Part shown: positions 11,011 through 22,337 of the stretch, piece after piece
Layout of the letters: every line of letters begins with the position of its first letter
How positions within the stretch are numbered: position 1 is the first letter of the stretch
Source: Vicia villosa
Taxonomy: Eukaryota > Streptophyta > Magnoliopsida > Fabales > Fabaceae
DNA length: 64,000 nucleotides
NCBI RefSeq assembly: GCF_029867415.1
Contig: NC_081181.1
Location: 76,976,144-77,040,143 of the forward strand
Reading direction: 5' to 3'
Translations under genes and position numbers: made by a program
Notes under the pieces: model-generated
Databases searched by the model: none
The model's input: the letters and a program-made list of their open reading frames with translations, nothing else
Told to the model about the DNA's origin: nothing

Positions 11011-13105
11011 TGTAGCGGGGAAAATCTGATATCGAAGCCATAGGATTGACTCGAATCAATATTTCGTTTGAAATCGCCACCGCGCTTTATTTTTTCAAAG
11101 GAAAAGGGAAAAGAACGTAAAACCCAAAGTTTTGTTTTTAAAACAAGAAAGAGAACTCAGGTTCAGGTGTTGATTATATGAGGGGAAGGTTTTAAGCACC
11201 CCTCATATCTGTGGTACTCCACAGGAACCTTTTTGAAAATCTGTGTCGTGTGTGCTAAAAAAAGAGTTTGTTTTATTTTTTTAAAATAAGCTCGGCAAGA
11301 CGTTAAGCCTTGTGCCTACATACCTCCTCGGTGCAATGGAGAAGTCAGAGCTAATGTAGTTCCGCTAAAAAGGGAAAAACGTTTTTAAAACGAATAAACA
11401 CTTTATCGTCGTTGGAGAGAAATACTCAGCCATTGTTCTTGAGCATAAGAACAAACGAGTTCTTTGCATCGCTAATGAAAGAAGGGCTCCAACTCGGATA
11501 AAATCGACGAGTATGCCGCTAGCTCTCTCACGCGGAAAAGATCTCATTATATCAATCAATTTCAAAATCGTGGGGTATAACCACTCGTTTCGACAATTAA
11601 TAGTGTCTAAACTTTTGAAGAAAAGAGGAAAAGGCCACTAAGGGCAAAAGATATTTTAAGAAAAGGTTTTGAAAAGGTTTGCAAACATAAGAAGGTTTTT
11701 TAAAAAGGGAGAAAATTTTGAAAATTTAAGAATGGGAGGAGATGAAGAGGCTATCCTATTGCGTAAAATAAAAGCTAAGGAAAGAAACGGTCTAACCAAA
11801 ATAAGAAGCCAACACTTGACATTGTGAGTCAAGGTAGATTTCCCATCCTTTGGAATATCAATACTAAACCAACATTATCACTTGGGGATCCAGATGAACT
11901 TATTATCTTAGCACCACTTCGCATTAAGCACATTAAAATTCTGACGAAAATCGGGCAGAGTAATGGCTGTTTTCGGGTAAAATCCTTATATCAATGCCTT
12001 GGAATTAACCATCAAGGGCTTTCAAGGAAATACCTGCACATACAAACAAACAACAATCCAATGCCAGACAGACAGAATAACAGCAGAGTAACAATATCAT
12101 GAGGGTCCAGAGGTACTAAGTCCATAAGTCCGAATCTCCAAAATGCTAGGGATAGTAACCAATAGTCCAAAAGAGAGCCTTAAGTGTTTTTTAGATTTTT
12201 GTTATTTATTAGTGTTTTAGCATAAAAGTAAAGTATGGTCCAAGTGGACAAAAGAAAAATAGCGGAAGCATAAACATAGCGTCCAAATGGACAAAGAGAA
12301 AATAGCGGAATATAAATGTCCAAATGGACAAAGAGAAAATAGCGGAATGTAAATATGATGAAATGATAAAATAAAGCGATAAAGCGAGAAATATAAAGAG
12401 TAATATAATAAAGTGCGGAAATTAAAGTCAATTGTTAGATGTTAAAGATAACCATCTTGAAACTTGTCAAGTATGTTATCAAAGTTAGTAAGAAAGATCG
12501 ATGGTGAGTGAAGGATGTTCTCGGATTTAAATTCAATGGACATTTATCAGAAGCTTGATAAAATCATAGCGACTACACGATAAACCTCCATAAGTCTTAA
12601 ATCAACCGCATACAATTCTCTTCCATATGTGATCTTTTTTTATTCGGGACACGAAATATTGCGCTATGTTAAGCAGATCGCCAAGTGATTTATATAGAAA
12701 TCACCCTACAACGAGGCCGGTCAAAACTTTATGTGCTAATGCATGCGAGAGAAGTGATATGTAGATCACTCTCCGAAAGCAATACCGCACGAAAAGAAAA
12801 ATAGGGAGCGATCTCGTCTTTACCAAGAAACCATAAGAATTCTCAAGGTATCAAAGACTTTCATCGATCAAAAGAAAAAGTAATAAAAGATGGAACCACA
12901 TTCAAAAGCTCCTTTCATCCATAATTTCAATCACTTAATATTGCGGATTCGGATTCTCATCCTATCGACGCCCTAAGTCCATTGAAATTAGAGAGAAATT
13001 AGGCCTGTAACTTTGTGATTCAAGGAAAAATCAAAAGAATGGAGTAGAAGATGAGTTAGAACCAAAAACAAGTTAAAAAAGGCAAAAAAACACATTCTGC
13101 TCAGA

Positions 13106-13216
13106 TGTAAATCGATTTACACAGAGTGTAAATCGATTTGCATAACTCTGTTTTCAAATCTGCGCAGTTTTTCAGTTGTGTAAATTGATTTGCACCAGAT
13201 GTAAATCGATTTGCAC
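13106..13216. repeat. Paired-palindrome modules of solo LTR D, cluster 1
   Basis: Four copies of a palindrome of the type TGTAAATCGATTTACA, with centres at 13113, 13134, 13186 and 13207. The two members of each pair are 21 bp apart and the pairs are 73 bp apart. The first copy is a perfect 16-bp palindrome; the third has one changed central base. It lies downstream of the minus-strand TATA box. Confidence 0.9.
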
Positions 13217-13916
13217 AACACAATTTTCAAAAAAAACAGCAAATCAAGAGAAGAAAACTTGTTTAAACATAAAACCAAACACCTTGTGATCTTGGATCAA
13301 TTTATGCACGAAAATGTATCAAGTAAGCAAGCAAAACTCATCAATGTAGCACCAAAGGTGCATCAAACATAAACAACAATGGATCACATCTTGAATTATG
13401 GAATGGATCTAGAATTTTACCAAATCTTTCACAAACTTTGAATCTTCTTCAAGAACACACAACCACAAGCCTTGATCTCTCACAATTGCTGAAGAAAAAG
13501 TAGTGTTTATGTTGAGGTTTAGCTCTAAATTAGTGAGGTTCAAGATGTGACACACTAATTTGTGTGGAAGAAAAAGAGCTTTGAGTGAGGGGTTTGGAAG
13601 AGGTGAGGAGAGAAAGAGCAAGAGTTTTCTTGGCTATCAAAGCTTGAAAAATGAAGAGGGGAATGCCTCAATTTATAGCACTTAGGCTTGGGAAATTTTG
13701 TGGTTTGGAGTTAGGATTGGAAAATAGAATTAGGCTTGGAAAAAGGATTTGGAGCCAAAAATGAGATCCAATGGTCTTGATGCAATCACATGAGGGTTTA
13801 TGATTAAATGATGTAGGTAATCAAATACAAGAGCTAAGTCATGCTTCCCATGCTTGCAAATGATGTCAACACTCTCAAAAGCTGAAATTTGCCTTCATTT
13901 TTCCAAATTCGCACTG

Positions 13917-14101
13917 GTGCAATCGATTTACGCTTTATGCAAATCTATTTACATAGCTGAAAAAGGCAAAATCTGGGGCAAAAACAGTTATGCAAATCGA
14001 TTGCTGTCTTATGCAAATCGATTTGCACTGATGGCAGAAGCAAATCTGGTGTAGAAACAGTTGTGTAAATCGATTTACACCTTATGCAAATCGATTTGCA
14101 C
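13917..14101. repeat. Paired-palindrome modules of solo LTR D, cluster 2
   Basis: Six copies of the same palindrome (variants TGCAAATCGATTTGCA and TGTAAATCGATTTACA), with centres at 13924, 13945, 13998, 14019, 14071 and 14092. These form three pairs with 21-bp spacing inside each pair and 73-74 bp between pairs. The cluster lies 250-420 bp upstream of the minus-strand TATA box, in the U3 part of the LTR. Confidence 0.9.
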
Positions 14102-14365
14102 AGTGAAATTGTTGAAAAATGCTCCTTTTGATGGATACTTTGACTTGGTACCTACAAAACACAAACATACAAAAGCACAAGGCAATATTTTTGGTATTTT
14201 GGTTAGTAAAACAATATATACAAGACTAAAACATGGGTGCTTGATGATTCCCTTGCAGATGAATTGAGCATAACACCACAAGTAGAGCTCTAAGTTAAAA
14301 CTTCTTGATTGATGATTGGTATGCAAATGATGTGTGATCTTAGGGTCAAAAATTGGGGTATGACA

Positions 14366-15337
14366 CTATGCCTCTATGTCGATGATTTGTTGATAACAGG
14401 TAGCTGCAAGAAAGAGATTGAAAACTTTAAAGGTGATCTCAGCAAGGAATTTGAAATGTCTGATCTGGGCGACATTTCATATTTCCTTGGCATCGAATTC
14501 TACAAGAGTAGTAGAGGCTTAATGATGCATCAACGAAGATATGCAAGTGAAATTCTCAAGAGATTTGAGATGGAAGAATGCAACATGACTTCGACACCTG
14601 CTGAAACAAGACTGCAACTGTCGAAGAACCCAGATGAAGATGATGTCAACCCAACATACAGATGACTTATTAGGTCATTGAGATACCTTTGTCATACAAG
14701 GCCTGACTTAGCATACAATGTAGGTATGGTAAGTAGATTCATGCATAAGCCAAAGGTATCACACCTAGCAGCGGCGAAGAGGATATTGAGGTATCTAAAG
14801 GGAATGTTCAACTATGGCATTTTATTTCCTGCAGCTGATAAAGGAAAAGAATGCAAATTAGTGGGATACACTGATTCGAGTTGGTGTAGTGATGCCGAGG
14901 ATTGAAAATCTACAGTAGGTTATGTGTTTAAGCTAGGTGGTGCACCAGTTGCTTGGAGTTTGAGAAAGGAACCAGTAGTGCCATTATTATCATGCGAAGC
15001 AGAGTACATAGCTGCTTCTTTTTGTGCACGTCAAGCAACATGGATGGTGAACTTGGTCGAAGAGATAACAGGTAAAGATCATGGAGCAATTACCATGAAG
15101 ATCGACAACATGTCAGCTATCAACCTAGCGAAGAACCCGATAGCGCATGGTCGAAGTAAGCATATCGAAATGAGGTTCCACTATCTTCGAGAGCAGTTAG
15201 CTAAAGGGAAGATGAATTTGGAACACTGCAAAACTGAGAATCAGATTGCAGACATCATGACGAAGGGAGTGCAGGTCGAAATATTCAGAAGACTAAGAGC
15301 TATGATGAATATAGATAGCTTAGACACAATGAATTAG
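14366..15337 (+). pseudogene. Copia pol, part 2: RT catalytic core and RNase H
   Basis: Reading resumes directly at the target duplication with the catalytic YVDD (14375-14386), then LSKEFEMSDLGDISYFLGIE, RPDLAYNVGMVSRFM and the RNase H part with LSCEAEYIAAS, DNMSAINLAKNP and SKHIEMRFHYLRE, ending near ENQIADIMTKG. In-frame stops occur at about 14663 and 14903. RT copies the element RNA into DNA and RNase H removes the RNA strand. The open stretches remain long, so decay is moderate. The final stop (about 15335) is only 6 bp before the 3' LTR, typical for copia elements. Confidence 0.9.
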
Positions 15338-15343
15338 GTGGTG

Positions 15344-15757
15344 TGTTGAAAGTAATTCCTTGTGTCAAAACAGATTACTCGACAGAGACAATAGAGTGTC
15401 GAAAAGATTTGTTTGTGTGGGAATAGTTTGTTACACACGGATTTGTTTTAGATTTAGATAGATTTAATTTAGATTTAAAATAGATTATATTTGATTTAGT
15501 TCCGAAATAGGTATTTTGGACTTTTATAGTTTTGGGCTTTGGCTTAGGGAGAAAGCTAACCTAAATCTATAAATAGGGAGTAACCCTCGTTATTTTGTAA
15601 TCAAGTCAATTGAATTGTATTCACATAATTTGCAGTTGCAAATGAATAACAAAATTTTCAACCATTTGTGGACAAAGAGTTACTCTGCAGAAACCCTAAT
15701 CTCTTTTCTTCTTTAAATTTTCTTTCTTATTTTCATTGTTATCTTGTGTTGGTAACA
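15344..15757 (+). mobile_element. Element C: 3' LTR (about 414 bp)
   Basis: It starts TGTTGAAAGTAATTCC just after a purine-rich AATTAGGTGGTG. It contains a TATA box (CTATAAATAGGG, about 15567) and a pyrimidine-rich 3' part. The end GGTAACA at 15757 is chosen because it mirrors the TGTT start; there is no second LTR here to confirm it. Confidence 0.65.
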
Positions 15758-16489
15758 ATCTTATTCATCAAGATTGATAAAAAATCATCATAGTTTTTAG
15801 TGGATTTCCATCAAATACATGTGAATCTTTTTAATTTAAAATTGCATTTTACATATCGTGATCGGATCTATATGAATTTTACTCAATAAAACACAGATGT
15901 TAAAAAATATTATATAGCTAGGCACACTAACACTGACGGTGATGTCCAGACTACTCAATAAAATTATTAAGGGCTGCTAAGGATAAGCTTTGACAAAATG
16001 TCACCATATCAGATCTCATCATGTTACAATATTCTTATTAATTAATGAAATCTATACAAAATAATAATATCTAATCTCTTTCTGTACTAATAAAATAAAA
16101 TAATAATATCAACTCTCTCCTTTTTTAAAAATATAAAAAATATATTTTCTATTTCTCTGATCTTTATTCCTTTTTATTTACTTTAAAGAGTAGTGAAATA
16201 TTAAAATCAAAGAACTAAATTTCTTAACCCAGACATATCAATTAAATATTCATTCAACATTTAACCATTTTTACTATGAATTTATTTACAGAACAATATA
16301 TTATTAGTCTGATTAACTAGTTTCTAATGACTTTAAATATCAGTTCTTATTTATAAAAAGATTCCCTCTCTCCGTCTCTTAATTTTTGTTCTTCCAGGTT
16401 TTAATATTTACTTGACATTCATAAACATATTTTTACACATTAAAAAATAATAAATTTAAACAATTGTTATAAAATACGCCTAGTTAAAC

Positions 16490-16490
<1 letters not shown>

Positions 16491-16559
<69 letters not shown>
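16491..16559. repeat. ATT microsatellite
   Basis: About 23 uninterrupted units of ATT (TTA). Confidence 0.95.
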
Positions 16560-16940
16560 TTCATTTATAGTATTTTTAGAATTTAAGTGGGATATACAAC
16601 TTTGACTATTATTTTTGGCTGAAAGTATTTTGATGATTCTTTTAACAACTTGTATTATTGTGAATTTAAAGAGAAAACAATTAATAATTTTTCAATTTTC
16701 TATATTATAAAATGTTTGTTAATCATAGCTGCCTTATTTTTTTTGAGTATGTTTAAATCATCGCAATTTAATTATAACAAAAATTAATAATAATTTTATT
16801 TCATTGAGATAAATATTTTATAATTTTTAATTTAAGTATGAGTAACTCAGACCTTTTTTTTTTCATGTGAGATAAACTTTGCAATTTAGTATACTTATGT
16901 TTTTTAATAGTTTGCATGTACGGATTGTTTGAGAATAATA

Positions 16941-17305
16941 TTTGGGAGTTTGGAGGGGAAGGGAGGGAAAGGTTTTGAAAAATAGGAAGAATTGAGTGAA
17001 AATGATAAAAAGATTTTGGGTAGGAGGGTTTTGGAGGGTTTGAGTTTATTCAAAACACCAAAAACTCCATAAAATGGAGGAACTCAAAAATTGTATTGAA
17101 GGAGGGTTTTGGAGGCTTTACATAAATTTTCAAATATTTTTTAGGTTGTTATAGTATTCTGAAAATTAAAAATTTAGTAATGATAATGACTCTTTTATCA
17201 TTCTAAACAGAATCATTTTTTCAAAAAATGTCAAATATTTTCCTATAATTATTTAAAATTCCGTTTTTGGAAGCCCTCCCCTTCCCTCCCCTCCAAACTC
17301 CCAAA
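16941..17305. mobile_element. MITE-like element with terminal inverted repeats (about 365 bp)
   Basis: The left end TTTGGGAGTTTGGAGGGG and right end CCCCTCCAAACTCCCAAA are exact inverted repeats over 18 bp and remain similar for about 30 bp. The interior is AT-rich and non-coding. No clear target duplication could be read from the flanks (AATAATA left, CATAGCA right), so the DNA-transposon superfamily is open. Confidence 0.7.
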
Positions 17306-17416
17306 CATAGCAAGTGAATTTCTTTGTACATTCATATAGAGTGAAAAATACTTCTGAAAATTTCAAAATATCTTTCAAAAATGTATCTCCAAGGGCATTC
17401 ATATTCTAATTTTAAA

Positions 17417-17522
17417 GATTTCGGATATATCTCCGAAATCACCCATAATGAGATTTTCAATGATTTCGGATATGTATATCCGAATTCACTAAGAAACTGT
17501 TTCGGAGATTCATATCCGAAAT
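17417..17522. repeat. Cluster of three GATTTCGGA inverted repeats
   Basis: Three stem-loops of the type GATTTCGGA-N-TCCGAAATC, centred at about 17428, 17474 and 17510. The arms are perfect over 7-9 bp. The block lies about 500-600 bp upstream of the BURP start codon. Confidence 0.75.
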
Positions 17523-17874
17523 ATGCATATTTTCAATGATTCACTTTTTTCAAAAAGAATAACATAGTATAGATAAAATTAAAACCTCCTACTATTCGAT
17601 AAAATATAATGGAAATTAAAAATACGCAAATATAGATTAAAAAATATATTTTTTATAATATGCAAATATATATTTTATAATAATAAAATTAAAACCTCCT
17701 ACTTTTTAAAATATTTTTTTTATTAAAAAATATATTATTAGATTTTTTTTATAATAATATATTAAAAAAATTAGAAAAATTAGTTTTATTTATAGCTAAA
17801 TTTTTTTAATAATTAATCAATTTTTTTGTTAAGGGTCCTTTTTTATTATTTTCCTTGGGCTTCTAAAAAGTCAG

Positions 17875-17876
<2 letters not shown>

Positions 17877-17955
<79 letters not shown>
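17877..17955. repeat. (AT)n microsatellite in the BURP gene promoter
   Basis: About 39 uninterrupted AT units, ending 63 bp before the ATG of the BURP gene. No other TATA box is evident nearby, so the repeat may itself serve as the TATA region. Confidence 0.95.
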
Positions 17956-17957
<2 letters not shown>

Positions 17958-18018
17958 CAATTCTTAGTTCATACCTAAACAATCACGGGTTTCTACTTTC
18001 TACCACCTCACAGCTTAA

Positions 18019-19556
18019 ATGGAGTTTACGCATCTATCTCTTTTAGCTCTATTTTGTGTAAGTTCTTTTCTGACTTGCTTGATCATTATGAATAATTGTC
18101 TCTAATTTCCTTTGAAAGAAGTTGTCTCTGTTTACAATCCAATATTTCATGTCATTATGAAAATTCCATCTTTCTTTATGAATTATTTTCTTTATATATA
18201 TATGCTGATGTAATTTTGTAATCTCATTTTGTACACTCATTAACCACATCAAATTAATCGTTTGGTTTCCATCTCTTGACATAATGTTTTAGTAAAATAT
18301 TTTTTATACACGTGAATCATTTTTAAAAGGTTCATATATTAGACAAAATCTATTACTTGTATGACATCTAATAAAGACTTGTTACAGTTAATTTTTGTAG
18401 GAACCAATGGATCTAAATCAGGAGAAGAATATTGGAAATCTATTTGGCCGAACACTCCTATACCCAAACCTCTTTTGGATCTACTGCTGCCTGGTTAGTA
18501 AATATGCATTATTGTGTTTAATTATGGTTAGTTTTACCTTTTTGATTGATATATGTGATTTCATGTGAATTGGTCTGTTGCAATATATAAGTTTCAGAAT
18601 TTGGTTTGATTTTTGATGGTGCAGATAGCAAAACCAGTTTGCCTATTAGAGATCATGAAGAGAATCAATATTGGACTGTCTTTTTTGAACATGATTTATA
18701 TCCCGGAAAAAAGATGAGTTTAGGCATCCATAAACATTCAAAGACACAGATGTCTGTCGAAAATACAAATCAACCTTTTGGAATCAACACATGGTGGGAT
18801 AAAAAATCAATTGAAAAAGCCAATCAAGCTTTTGAAACTCACATGGCAACTAATAAAGCAATTGATGATGAAATTAGGAAACCGATTGAAACTTTTGGAA
18901 TTCTTATATGGACTGGTAAACCAAATCAAGATATTGGGAGTCGTACAAAAATTGATAAAGCAACAAGAGAAAATATTGAAAAAACAGACCAACCTTTCGC
19001 TACTCGCAAATGGATTGATAAAAAAACTAAAAGATTAAGTCAAACTTCTACGATACCCCTATGGACTAAAGAAGAGATGCGCATTTTTCATGATTATTGT
19101 GGAAAGCCTTCCCCAATCGGAGAAGATAAATATTGTGCACCATCCTTAGAATTGATGATGAATTATGTCATTTCTAAACTTGGAAAAAATATTAAAGCAA
19201 TGTCAAGTTCCTTCGCTCAAAGTCAAGACAAATATGTGGTGGAGGAAGTGAAGAAAATAGGCGATAGAGCAGTGATGTGTCACAGATTAAATTTAAAAAA
19301 AGTAGCATTCTATTGCCACCAAGTCAATGCGACAACGACTTACATGGTCCCGTTGGTGGCTTCTGATGGAACTAAATCTAATGCATTAACTATTTGCCAC
19401 CATGATACAAGAGGTATGGATCCTAGTATCATTTATGAAGTTCTTAAGGTCAAACCAGGAACTATTCCAGTTTGTCATTTTATTGGCAATAAAGCTATTG
19501 CTTGGGTACCCAACAAAGATGTAACTGAAGCCAATGGCCATCCTTGTGTCATATAG
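18019..19556 (+). CDS. BURP-domain protein, seed-protein (USP/BNM2) type, three exons
   Basis: Exons 18019-18057, 18388-18493 and 18598-19556, joined in phase, give 367 aa. Exon 1 starts MEFTHLSLLALFC, which with the start of exon 2 forms a hydrophobic signal peptide. The acceptor at 18387 is chosen because it keeps the frame, whereas the AG at 18400 does not. Exon 2 encodes the SGEEYWKSIWPNTPIPKPL segment typical of BURP proteins of this group. The BURP domain begins with FFEHDLYPGKKM (residue 77 on) and ends with four Cys-His pairs at residues 276, 288, 315 and 341 (spacing CH-X10-CH-X25-CH-X24-CH), then PVCHFIGNKAIAWVP. Such proteins are secretory or vacuolar and their biochemical role is unresolved; the closest type is the legume unknown seed protein. 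Unusually, about 100 residues between the FF motif and the Cys-His region consist of degenerate repeats around PFxxxxWxxKK. No stop or frameshift is seen. Confidence 0.9.
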
Positions 19557-19982
19557 TGGATATTTTCTAATTTATAAGCCTCTTATGTTGTGACTTAAGT
19601 GTGATATACTAAGACAAATATGAACCAAAAATATCATACACTATGTATTGAGTTTTATCCATGTATTTCATATAAAACTAGTTGGAACTATTTGTTTGTT
19701 ATTAACTGTGATAATATGAATGGCCAGTATGTTGTACTTTTTATTGAATATTGTGAAAGATGTTAATGTGTTTGAAGTAATATGTTCTCTATATTTAAAT
19801 TTCAAAATCATGGAAATAGCTATGGTATTTGAAATATAAACTAGCATGTTCTTTAAGCGCACAACAAGAAAATTGATTTGTAGTGGCAGATAAAATTTGT
19901 CACTAAACATCAATTCTCCGAACGTATTTTTTTTGACATTGACTAACGACCACAATCTTGGTGACAGACAAAATATTTTTCA
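19557..19982. other. 3' flank of the BURP gene
   Basis: AT-rich sequence with no recognisable gene. It probably holds the 3' UTR of the BURP mRNA at its start; the rest shows nothing I can name. Confidence 0.5.
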
Positions 19983-20053
19983 TTTTTTTATAAGCAATGG
20001 AGCAATTGATTAAGTGAGTACAAGGGGTACTCTCCCTATTACAACATAAACAA

Positions 20054-22337
20054 TCAAACAAAATCCAATGGACTTCTGTACCGCCAATAAAAATCACAAC
20101 AACCTTTGGTTTTGGATCCTAACGCATGCCAATACCAAGATAGCATTTTTATCTTATCTACAACCTCGCCCACCGCGACTTCGTTCTTGAAAACGCAAGC
20201 ATTCTGGGAACTCCGTAACGTCCAGCACGTTACCAACCAGAACAATAGTATCCTTGTCTTTTTTACACTCCCCAAAAGTGACGTTTTGAAAAGCAAAGCA
20301 TGTTCAGTAATGGTAACATTATCACCTATGTTCAATCCTAACCAACAATACACCTTCACCCACACCTCCATCGAGAATACGCAGTTTAGAAGTAAATAAT
20401 CCAATTATTCTATCACCGTCGAGCAAAATACACACATACGATCTTCGTTGTTGTGAATCACGCCCTGTCTCATTAATTGTTCCTTTGTTGCCACCTTATC
20501 CTTCAAGCATCTCCATCAAAATACCAGCACTTTCGACGGGAGCTTTGACTGCCACAATAATGAAAGAGCTTCCTTTTGAACAGCTGTTTGGACCAGCATA
20601 CCCTGTGATTGTAACTGTGCTCTATATCCATCCTTTACAGCACTTTCCATCTAAATTCACAAACCACTTAAAGTTGTCCTCCTTCCCCGTCACAGTAGGA
20701 GTAATCTGAGAAATGAGTTCCATTAAAACTTCCCTCTCTTCATGAAACTCTACAGGCTGATTGAGTCCCACCTCTTGGAGCTACTACACCTAATTATCTT
20801 TCTCAAAAACACCCATTTCTTGGATAGTTTCCACCGGATTCGTAGCTTGATTGAAGAGGAGTGGAAACATGTTCATCAGCAGCGCCCCTCCACACCATCT
20901 ATTTTTCCAAAAGAGAATTTTTATGCCCGTGCCGACGCTGCACGATACTCTCTTTGTGAACCAACCGTTTGCAACTTCTGCCACTTTTCTCAAACTCTTG
21001 ATGTCTCTCCACCATAACAAGTTTTTATTATCCCTCGAGTATGCCCTCCCAATAAACACAATTGCCTCTAACGGATCGTAACGGTGTTGCAGAACATGTT
21101 TCCAAAGAGCTTCCTTGTCCACCAAGAGACGCCAATGACATTTGTTCAACAATGAAACATTGAACGTCTCAATACATCTAACCCCCAAACCGTCGTTTTC
21201 CTTACTCCGAAAAACCTCCTTCCAACTCACCCACAAAATCTCCTTCTTATCCGCACCTCCATTCCACAAAAATTATCGTTGTAATTTGATCATCTCTTTA
21301 AGTACTACCTTAGAGATCTTAAAGAATGACAGAAAATAAATTGGAATTTCATTGAGGACATAATTTATAAGTGTGATTCTTCCCCCAATAGACAACAGCC
21401 TACTTTTCCACGAAGATAATATGTTTCGCATCTTCTCAATCACCGGATTCCAAACAAATAGTTTCCTATGATTGCTCCCAATTGGTATGCCCAAAAAATT
21501 GAAAGGGAACTTACCAATTCTGCAGCACAAGAAGGTTGAAGTTGCTTGCATAAAAGAGTCCTCGACATGCACTCCTAACGAACAACTCTCTGCTAGATTA
21601 ACTTGTAAACCGGAAGCCAAATCAAAAACTCTCAACACTGTTTTTGTACACCACAAGTTGTTCCAGCTATCTTCCCCAATGATTACCGTGTCATCTGCAA
21701 ACTGCAACAAGTCCGCCGCCCAAGACTCGCCGATTCTGAAACTGCTATATGCTCCTACTTCTGATGCCTTGGCCAACATCTTTGCTAAACCCTCTGCAAC
21801 TAATGAAAATAGGAAATGGGGAAATGGATCCCCTTGCCTAAGCCCTTTCGCGGTCACAAAGTCATCATATGGACTACCATTCATGATTACTGACATAGAA
21901 CTATTGCACACACACGCTTTGATCCACCTTAACCATTTCATTCCAAATCCATACCTCTTCAACATATACATTAGAAAACTCCAATTCACATTATCGTACG
22001 CCTTCTCGAAATCGACCTTTAACATTATGCATCTTCTTTTGTTTCTTCTGGCCTAGTCAACAATCTCGTTTATAACCACCACCCCATCATGAATTTTCCT
22101 ACCTGGTACAAAAGCAGTTTGGCTCTTTGAGACCAATTTGCCAATGACCTTCTTCATCCTATTCGCTAATATCTTGGTTACAATTTTATACATACACCCT
22201 ACAAGACATGTAGGTTTGTACTCACCTAAATGATGTGGATTAGTGACCTTAGGTATCAATGCCATAAAAGAGGCTGTTACTGCCTTAGGAAGATTCGCCC
22301 TTGTGTAGAATTCTGAGATGAAGTTGAAGATGTTCAC
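20054..22337 (-). pseudogene. LINE ORF2: reverse transcriptase and zf-RVT region
   Basis: From high to low coordinates the minus strand gives LPKAVTASFMALIPKV (about 22270), KSQTAFVPGRKIHDGVVVIN, MLKVDFEKAYDNVNWSF, GLRQGDPFPHFLF, the catalytic FADD in LLQFADDTVIIG (about 21700) and KFPFNFLGIPIG. After a break near 21270 come WNGGADKKEILWVSWKEV and the C-terminal domain with LLFWLVTCWTLRSSQNACVF (20054-20404), typical of the zf-RVT region. The protein nicks the target and reverse transcribes LINE RNA there. A stop near 22056 and frame breaks near 21270 and between 20790 and 20404 disable it. Confidence 0.88.

Larger units (their letters stand above)
11011..14365 (-). mobile_element. Element D: solo LTR, Ogre-type, 3355 bp
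   Basis: It is flanked by the 5-bp target duplication CTATG (11006-11010 and 14366-14370). On the minus strand it begins TGTCATACCCCAATTTTTGAC and ends GCTACA, with no internal region, as expected after LTR-LTR recombination. The start resembles the LTR of A. A minus-strand TATA box (CTATAAAT) lies at 13672-13679. It carries two clusters of paired palindromes and the conserved block GGTTTTAAGCACC / GCCTACATACCTCC near its 3' end (about 11170-11370). Confidence 0.92.
9809..15757 (+). mobile_element. Element C: Ty1/copia retrotransposon, 3' part, interrupted
   Basis: It contains the integrase C-terminal half, reverse transcriptase, RNase H and 3' LTR of a copia element in plus orientation. The front (5' LTR, gag, protease, integrase core) is cut off by insertion of B at 9808. 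A solo LTR (D, 11011-14365) splits the reverse transcriptase. In-frame stops and a frameshift show that C was already, or is now, non-functional. Confidence 0.9.
15758..18018. other. AT-rich intergenic region upstream of the BURP gene
   Basis: No ORF or RNA gene is recognisable. It contains an ATT microsatellite, a TIR element, a cluster of three inverted repeats and a long AT microsatellite (listed separately). The last 64 bp (17956-18018) form the probable 5' leader of the BURP gene. Confidence 0.7.

Noticed and set aside
18388..18400. Apparent frameshift in the BURP gene when the AG at 18400 is used
   Set aside because: The acceptor at 18387 keeps the frame and completes the signal peptide, so the gene need not be a pseudogene.
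21472..22056. A 194-codon plus-strand frame
   Set aside because: It is antisense to the LINE reverse transcriptase, whose motifs are clear on the other strand.
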